Shown here: positions 61,301-64,000 of the stretch, piece after piece
How the letters are laid out: each line of letters begins with the position of its first letter
Position numbering within the stretch: position 1 is the first letter of the stretch
Origin: Clostridia bacterium
GTDB taxonomy: Bacteria > Bacillota > Clostridia > Lachnospirales > Lachnospiraceae
NCBI GenBank assembly: GCA_910575625.1
Contig: CAJTFD010000003.1
Coordinates: 62,001-126,000 of the forward strand
Reading direction: 5' to 3'
Length of the DNA: 64,000 nucleotides
Notes under the pieces: model-generated
Told to the model about the DNA's origin: nothing
The model's input: only the letters and a program-made list of their open reading frames with translations
Databases searched by the model: none
Translations under genes and position numbers: made by a program

Positions 61301-64000
61301 AGCGCTGTCCTTCTCCTCCCCTATTTACATACAATGTTGCGATCTTGGAGATGATGCTCTTTACATTGCCGTTCCTCGTCTGTGCAACGACCACACGATA
61401 ATGCGTCTGATCTAAGTCCGCCGCATTTTCCGCCGTTACCTGGGGCAATGGATATCTGGAGGTCCCATCCGCATCTGTCAGGGCGCCATCCAGGTCCTCC
61501 CAGACAACTTCCCCGGTCAGGGACTTTGCGGTGCATTTCTGCCATTGGTACGTCAAGCCTGCATCTTCCATGCCCACACCTTTTTCCGCTTTTGCGGTCA
61601 GCGCGTATGACTGGCCATCGTCCACAGACGCGACTACATAAGACGGCTGCTCTACAAACCGCGGCGCGCTGTCGCTGCTGTCCTTTGTCACGGCTGTGAC
61701 CCATCGGCTCAGAACGCTGGCGTTCCCCGTACAATCCGCATTTTGATAGGCTTTCACCGCATATCGGTATTGTGTGGCCGGAACCAGTTCCGTTGCCACA
61801 TAGCGGTCGCCCGTGGTGGAGCCGATCGATTGCGGATGTCCGTTATTATCTTCTGTATAGATCTCATAGGATCTTGCCTGCCTGTAGCCGGGGAGATCCC
61901 ATTTTAAGACCGCTGCCTTTTCAGTTGTGGCAAACACCCGCAGGTCCACCGGGAGTTTTGGCGGCGCGCTCTCCCCATCCACGCCTGTCACCACATAGCC
62001 GATGCAGTAAGCCCCGTCGTTGCTGCCTTTTCCCATGGGCAGGTCCGCGTTGTTGAAGACGGCCAGCCGGGTGGTGAATCCATAATCCTCGCTGCCCTGG
62101 GGCAGGTCGCAGATGGTCGTGGAAAATTCCATGCCGTCGCTGCTGCTTGAGATCCAGGAACATCCACCATCTGCCGCCAGCTTCACGCCCCCTTCCACTT
62201 CCTCTTCCGCAGTCACCACAAAAGGAATGGTCTCCTCCGCCTCCGCTTTGAGAAAAAGAGCGCCGTCGAATTCCAATTCGAATCCATTTTTGTATTCTTT
62301 TTCTGATTCGAACTCATAACCGATCTTCTTTCCGGATTCCCCCACGGTGGTCCGCACCGCGTTTTTGGAAAGATGCAGGTTTTGTACATTCCCTGGTTTT
62401 TTCAGTTCCGCGTCGCTGTGGGGATATGTGGAGGGATCCCCGATGGTCTTTTCGGCAAACGTCTCTTCCGTGACTGGCTTCAGCCCCGTCTCGTCGCCAT
62501 ATTTTTCCACAAGCTCATTGTACTCCTCCACCGGGAGATTGGAAAATGCCGGGTCGAGCGCGGCCTGGACATCGTATGTCTCCCAGCTCTCCGGGACGGT
62601 GTCCCCCACTTTATAGCCAAATGCGGGCAGGTCCGGATCGACCTTGCGCAGTTCATTGTAATTGTCGATATCCTCCTGTGTGGCCACATAGGCCGGGATC
62701 CGTATCTCATAATGATAGATCACCAGCGGTACTGCCAGCACGATGGCCTGGTCTTCGCCGGGCGCGACTATGAATTCAACGGAATCCTTCACCGCGTGGG
62801 CGGAGCCGTAACTGCCCACATATCTGCCCATCAGGCCGACTTCAAAACCTCCGCCCACGGTCACTTTTTCACCCAGGATCTTGGGTCCCAGCATGGCCGA
62901 CGCCTCAAAATAAAGCCCCAGGCCAAGCCCCCATTCGCCTTCCGTCCCGCTCTTCCTCCCGCACGTGACCGCATAGGAAACCTCGCCGGCGCCGTAGGTC
63001 TCACTGTTATACTGCAGTTCACTCCAGTAAGGCGGGCTCTGGAGCACACTGTACAGTGTGGGCGCGCTCCACCCATACTCCTTGCCTTTATACCGCACAT
63101 CCGTTGTCTTGTCATCGTCCACATTGAGCGGGCAGAGGGTGGGATATCTGCCGGTCCCACCGGGATGATCGGCATTTGTGATGGCGTCGTTGAGTTTTCC
63201 CCGGTCGTCCTGCCATATCCACAGGACGTCCATGGTGGCTTTGTCGCTGTTTCCGGAGAAACTGCCGCACAAGAGCACGATCTGCTCTGTATCCATACCT
63301 CCCATGGAAAATGAACCTGCATATGCGTCGCTGATGAAAGATCTGCTCCCGCCGCCCAGGGATATGGAATGCTCTTTCACAAATGATCCCTCCGAGAGAT
63401 GACCCCTCTCACCGTGGAACCCGAATATATTCCCTTCCAGGAATATCCGTTCCATCCGGTCGTTGGTATAGAGACGTCCCGCCGCCATCGCCGCCGGTTC
63501 CATCATCTGTGCATCTGTCTGGATCAGACTGGAACGGGCTTCCACTTCCTTCGGCGTGCTGCAGGCTTCCTCGTATCTTCTGCTGCTTTCATTCCAGCGG
63601 AAGAGCTGCAGGAGATTCTTGGAAGGATCCAGCGTCCCCACGTCACAGATGCCGCCGATCCCCGTGTTCTTGTAGCCGCCCACGACCAGCTCCTCCACAC
63701 CGTCCCCGTCCACATCGGCATCCAGGGCGGAAGCAAACCGCATACGCATGCTGCCGTATTGGACGTCCTTATTGATGTAACGGCAGATGATCTTATCGGA
63801 CGGAGCGATCCCCTCAAAATGGTAGATCCCCATGGCAGAGCCCTGGCCATAGGACTTATCCTGGCCGTTTTTGGAAGTCATGGGCTGGCTCACATTCACC
63901 ACCAGGTCATCCTGGCCGGAGATCCGTGTGGTCGACAGATCGACCACGGGCATGATCTGCCCATCGTATTCATGGCAGAACACGTTTTGGCCGCCCTCCA
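58365..64000 (-). CDS. Giant mosaic surface protein, partial (5' end beyond the window)
   Basis: At least 1877 residues are visible and the frame stays open to the right edge. From the visible N-terminus: FG-GAP/VCBS-like calcium-loop repeats (ALDADVDGDGVEELVVGGY, CPLNVDDDKTTDVRY), a beta-rich region, an FN3 domain (VLKWDLPGYRQARSYEIYTE), an Ig-like domain (GLTYQWQKCT), three InlB/Flg_new repeats (each with GGWY or GWYLD and LYAKW, encoded about 60240-60900), GLUG-type repeats (GGLAGINRGMI, GGLVGCNQGII, GGIAGKNTGTI), a BIG2-like domain (SSDPKVATVDKKGRIRFLGVGTANITV) and a C-terminal FN3-like domain ending KYKTVVVR. There is no LPxTG signal. It is probably an adhesin or polymer-binding surface protein. 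Confidence 0.85.
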   Translation of the reverse strand, partial: EGGQNVFCHEYDGQIMPVVDLSTTRISGQDDLVVNVSQPMTSKNGQDKSYGQGSAMGIYHFEGIAPSDKIICRYINKDVQYGSMRMRFASALDADVDGDGVEELVVGGYKNTGIGGICDVGTLDPSKNLLQLFRWNESSRRYEEACSTPKEVEARSSLIQTDAQMMEPAAMAAGRLYTNDRMERIFLEGNIFGFHGERGHLSEGSFVKEHSISLGGGSRSFISDAYAGSFSMGGMDTEQIVLLCGSFSGNSDKATMDVLWIWQDDRGKLNDAITNADHPGGTGRYPTLCPLNVDDDKTTDVRYKGKEYGWSAPTLYSVLQSPPYWSELQYNSETYGAGEVSYAVTCGRKSGTEGEWGLGLGLYFEASAMLGPKILGEKVTVGGGFEVGLMGRYVGSYGSAHAVKDSVEFIVAPGEDQAIVLAVPLVIYHYEIRIPAYVATQEDIDNYNELRKVDPDLPAFGYKVGDTVPESWETYDVQAALDPAFSNLPVEEYNELVEKYGDETGLKPVTEETFAEKTIGDPSTYPHSDAELKKPGNVQNLHLSKNAVRTTVGESGKKIGYEFESEKEYKNGFELEFDGALFLKAEAEETIPFVVTAEEEVEGGVKLAADGGCSWISSSSDGMEFSTTICDLPQGSEDYGFTTRLAVFNNADLPMGKGSNDGAYCIGYVVTGVDGESAPPKLPVDLRVFATTEKAAVLKWDLPGYRQARSYEIYTEDNNGHPQSIGSTTGDRYVATELVPATQYRYAVKAYQNADCTGNASVLSRWVTAVTKDSSDSAPRFVEQPSYVVASVDDGQSYALTAKAEKGVGMEDAGLTYQWQKCTAKSLTGEVVWEDLDGALTDADGTSRYPLPQVTAENAADLDQTHYRVVVAQTRNGNVKSIISKIATLYVNRGGEGQRYCTLDMDLGMAGQDNVYEQDGVYYMERGTAAACTVSLSSPMDSVDVLPGSQVVFWYKKDGADGISEGRLGNGIIAGDGTATVTLNSKDAEDLPGGVYELYAIYPGETVQAVTYLPARADPITLHVVEVYRIGYHLNGGINSPENPTILTNESAPAGLRAPIRNYYEFGGWYQDEGLTVPFEGDTLDPSALTGDVDLYAKWIPISYAVAYELDGGENPADNPLSYTVEDTLILKDPTRPGYHFEGWYLDAGFTDGPVEQIARATGADMTLYAKWSPQAYQIVYELNGGTNNGKNPSSYTIKDTITLKDPAYPGHIFAGWYLDVGYTDGPVTEITGDMCRDLTLYAKWEGGSPLDQDEKGAYLIADYDDLAMMARMIQSGPQEYASADYVQTNNINCTEQEWALTIGTEDVPFAGTYEGNDYYILSLHQSRGKIGGLFGVIAERGVVRNLSVIDLDCAGQADTVGGLAGINRGMIIGCGSGVNLHSEATIFRDGELVTLSSLNSQVNGIDYAGGLVGCNQGIIQDSRSNAAVSGKTAGGIAGKNTGTIRNVYNTGTVKGQERAGGMAGENAGAGSIRYGYNNQPLTDGKTRGGIVGYSENTNIEHLWYHADTEAACGNQDESALIVGKKKAEEIASQEFCDTLNEAAAGEKDKYGFRDWTWSESKNSGYPMLSYAVVEQQTLTHAKTGIQVSGQIHPGAQLKLVDLTGKHEDLQVIKRSLRSGSYVKGWRLALQYADGSYATWEGKLSVGITSDLIDDIKKLRIVQVDEDGSYSEPETTRAGKKLTIQTDSLGSFSLVRTGPKATQKLKTRYTSLKKSVGASKVTQTVRGAKTKTTFTSSDPKVATVDKKGRIRFLGVGTANITVRAAEDENYQPASKRCRVTVVPKTPKIRSLVSGEKGCVTIKSNKAAKGNTGYTIQYKIKGEKKTHKIRVKAEDARSKTIRGLPSGKKISVRIRAYKIAKEKTYHGSYGKYKTVVVR
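60240..60910. repeat. Three InlB-type repeats within the surface protein gene
   Basis: The coding sequence repeats a unit of roughly 75 codons: YELNGG, then NPSSYT or NPLSYT, then GWYLD, then LYAKW. The second and third copies are the most alike, with 15-20 base identical stretches such as TTTCGCATA and CCAGATACCAGCC. Confidence 0.75.

Noticed and set aside
62373..63314. 313-codon plus-strand frame opposite the giant surface protein
   Set aside because: Antisense shadow of a clearly coding region; no motif, no ribosome site, biased composition.

Overview
The window reads as chromosome of an anaerobic gut-type Firmicute, most probably Lachnospiraceae (Clostridia). The basis is the gene content: a glycyl radical enzyme with its activase, a GGGtGRT/NifU-like pair, a DUF4179 anti-sigma gene, a phenylacetate-CoA ligase plus ACT pair, an iron-sulfur aldo/keto reductase, lipoprotein solute-binding proteins and a very large InlB-repeat surface protein. 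Genus cannot be set from the sequence alone, and no tRNA, rRNA or CRISPR array was seen.

Layout. (1) 39-6036, minus strand: a catabolic operon of glycyl radical activase, glycyl radical enzyme (GCQEP thiyl loop), AraR-type GntR/LacI regulator and FGGY kinase, continuing off the left edge. A 164-bp palindromic element sits between activase and enzyme. (2) 6127-13350: a VanY-type carboxypeptidase, then a tight five-gene operon joining a sugar ABC importer (large binding lipoprotein and two permeases, no ATPase) to an HlyD-like adaptor and an FtsX/MacB-like membrane protein. (3) 13545-19033, plus strand: RqcH/NFACT, an ECF sigma/DUF4179 pair, phenylacetate-CoA ligase and an ACT protein. (4) 19204-31006, minus strand: a ten-gene sugar operon (FucI-type isomerase, split transketolase, FGGY kinase, RbsB-DUF2291-RbsA-RbsC, RbsD, RbsK) behind a LacI regulator. 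The enzyme set matches the transketolase route of D-apiose catabolism, with ribose genes added. (5) 31294-36791: flavodoxin and Fe-S aldo/keto reductase under a textbook MerR promoter, a SagB-type nitroreductase, and fdhD-moaC-moaA. (6) 37098-39997: a scar where a LysR gene and a divergent proX gene both lost their 5' ends, then a PUA-less proB, a GNAT acetyltransferase and an MBL hydrolase.

(7) 40292-47576: an integrative element bounded by a 35-bp exact direct repeat. It sits in the 3' end of the GGGtGRT gene, which stays intact. It carries a Panacea/PemK-like toxin-antitoxin pair, an IS110 insertion, an XRE regulator with a PD-(D/E)XK-like protein, a tyrosine integrase broken by a frameshift and an amber codon, two tiny basic proteins and an XRE/ImmA pair. 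The left flank repeats the same repeat-hairpin-core layout, suggesting past tandem accretion.

(8) 47543-56097, minus strand: GGGtGRT and NifU-like genes, a GntR(YtrA)-ABC transporter operon with a consensus promoter under an operator palindrome, a Sir2-gltX-UvrD operon, and acyl carrier protein. (9) 56264-64000: two secreted proteins, one membrane-anchored and one giant mosaic surface protein cut by the right edge.

The best candidates for new biology are the glycyl radical/FGGY kinase operon of unknown substrate, the inferred apiose-plus-ribose operon, the hybrid importer/exporter operon, and the XRE plus PD-(D/E)XK cargo of the element.
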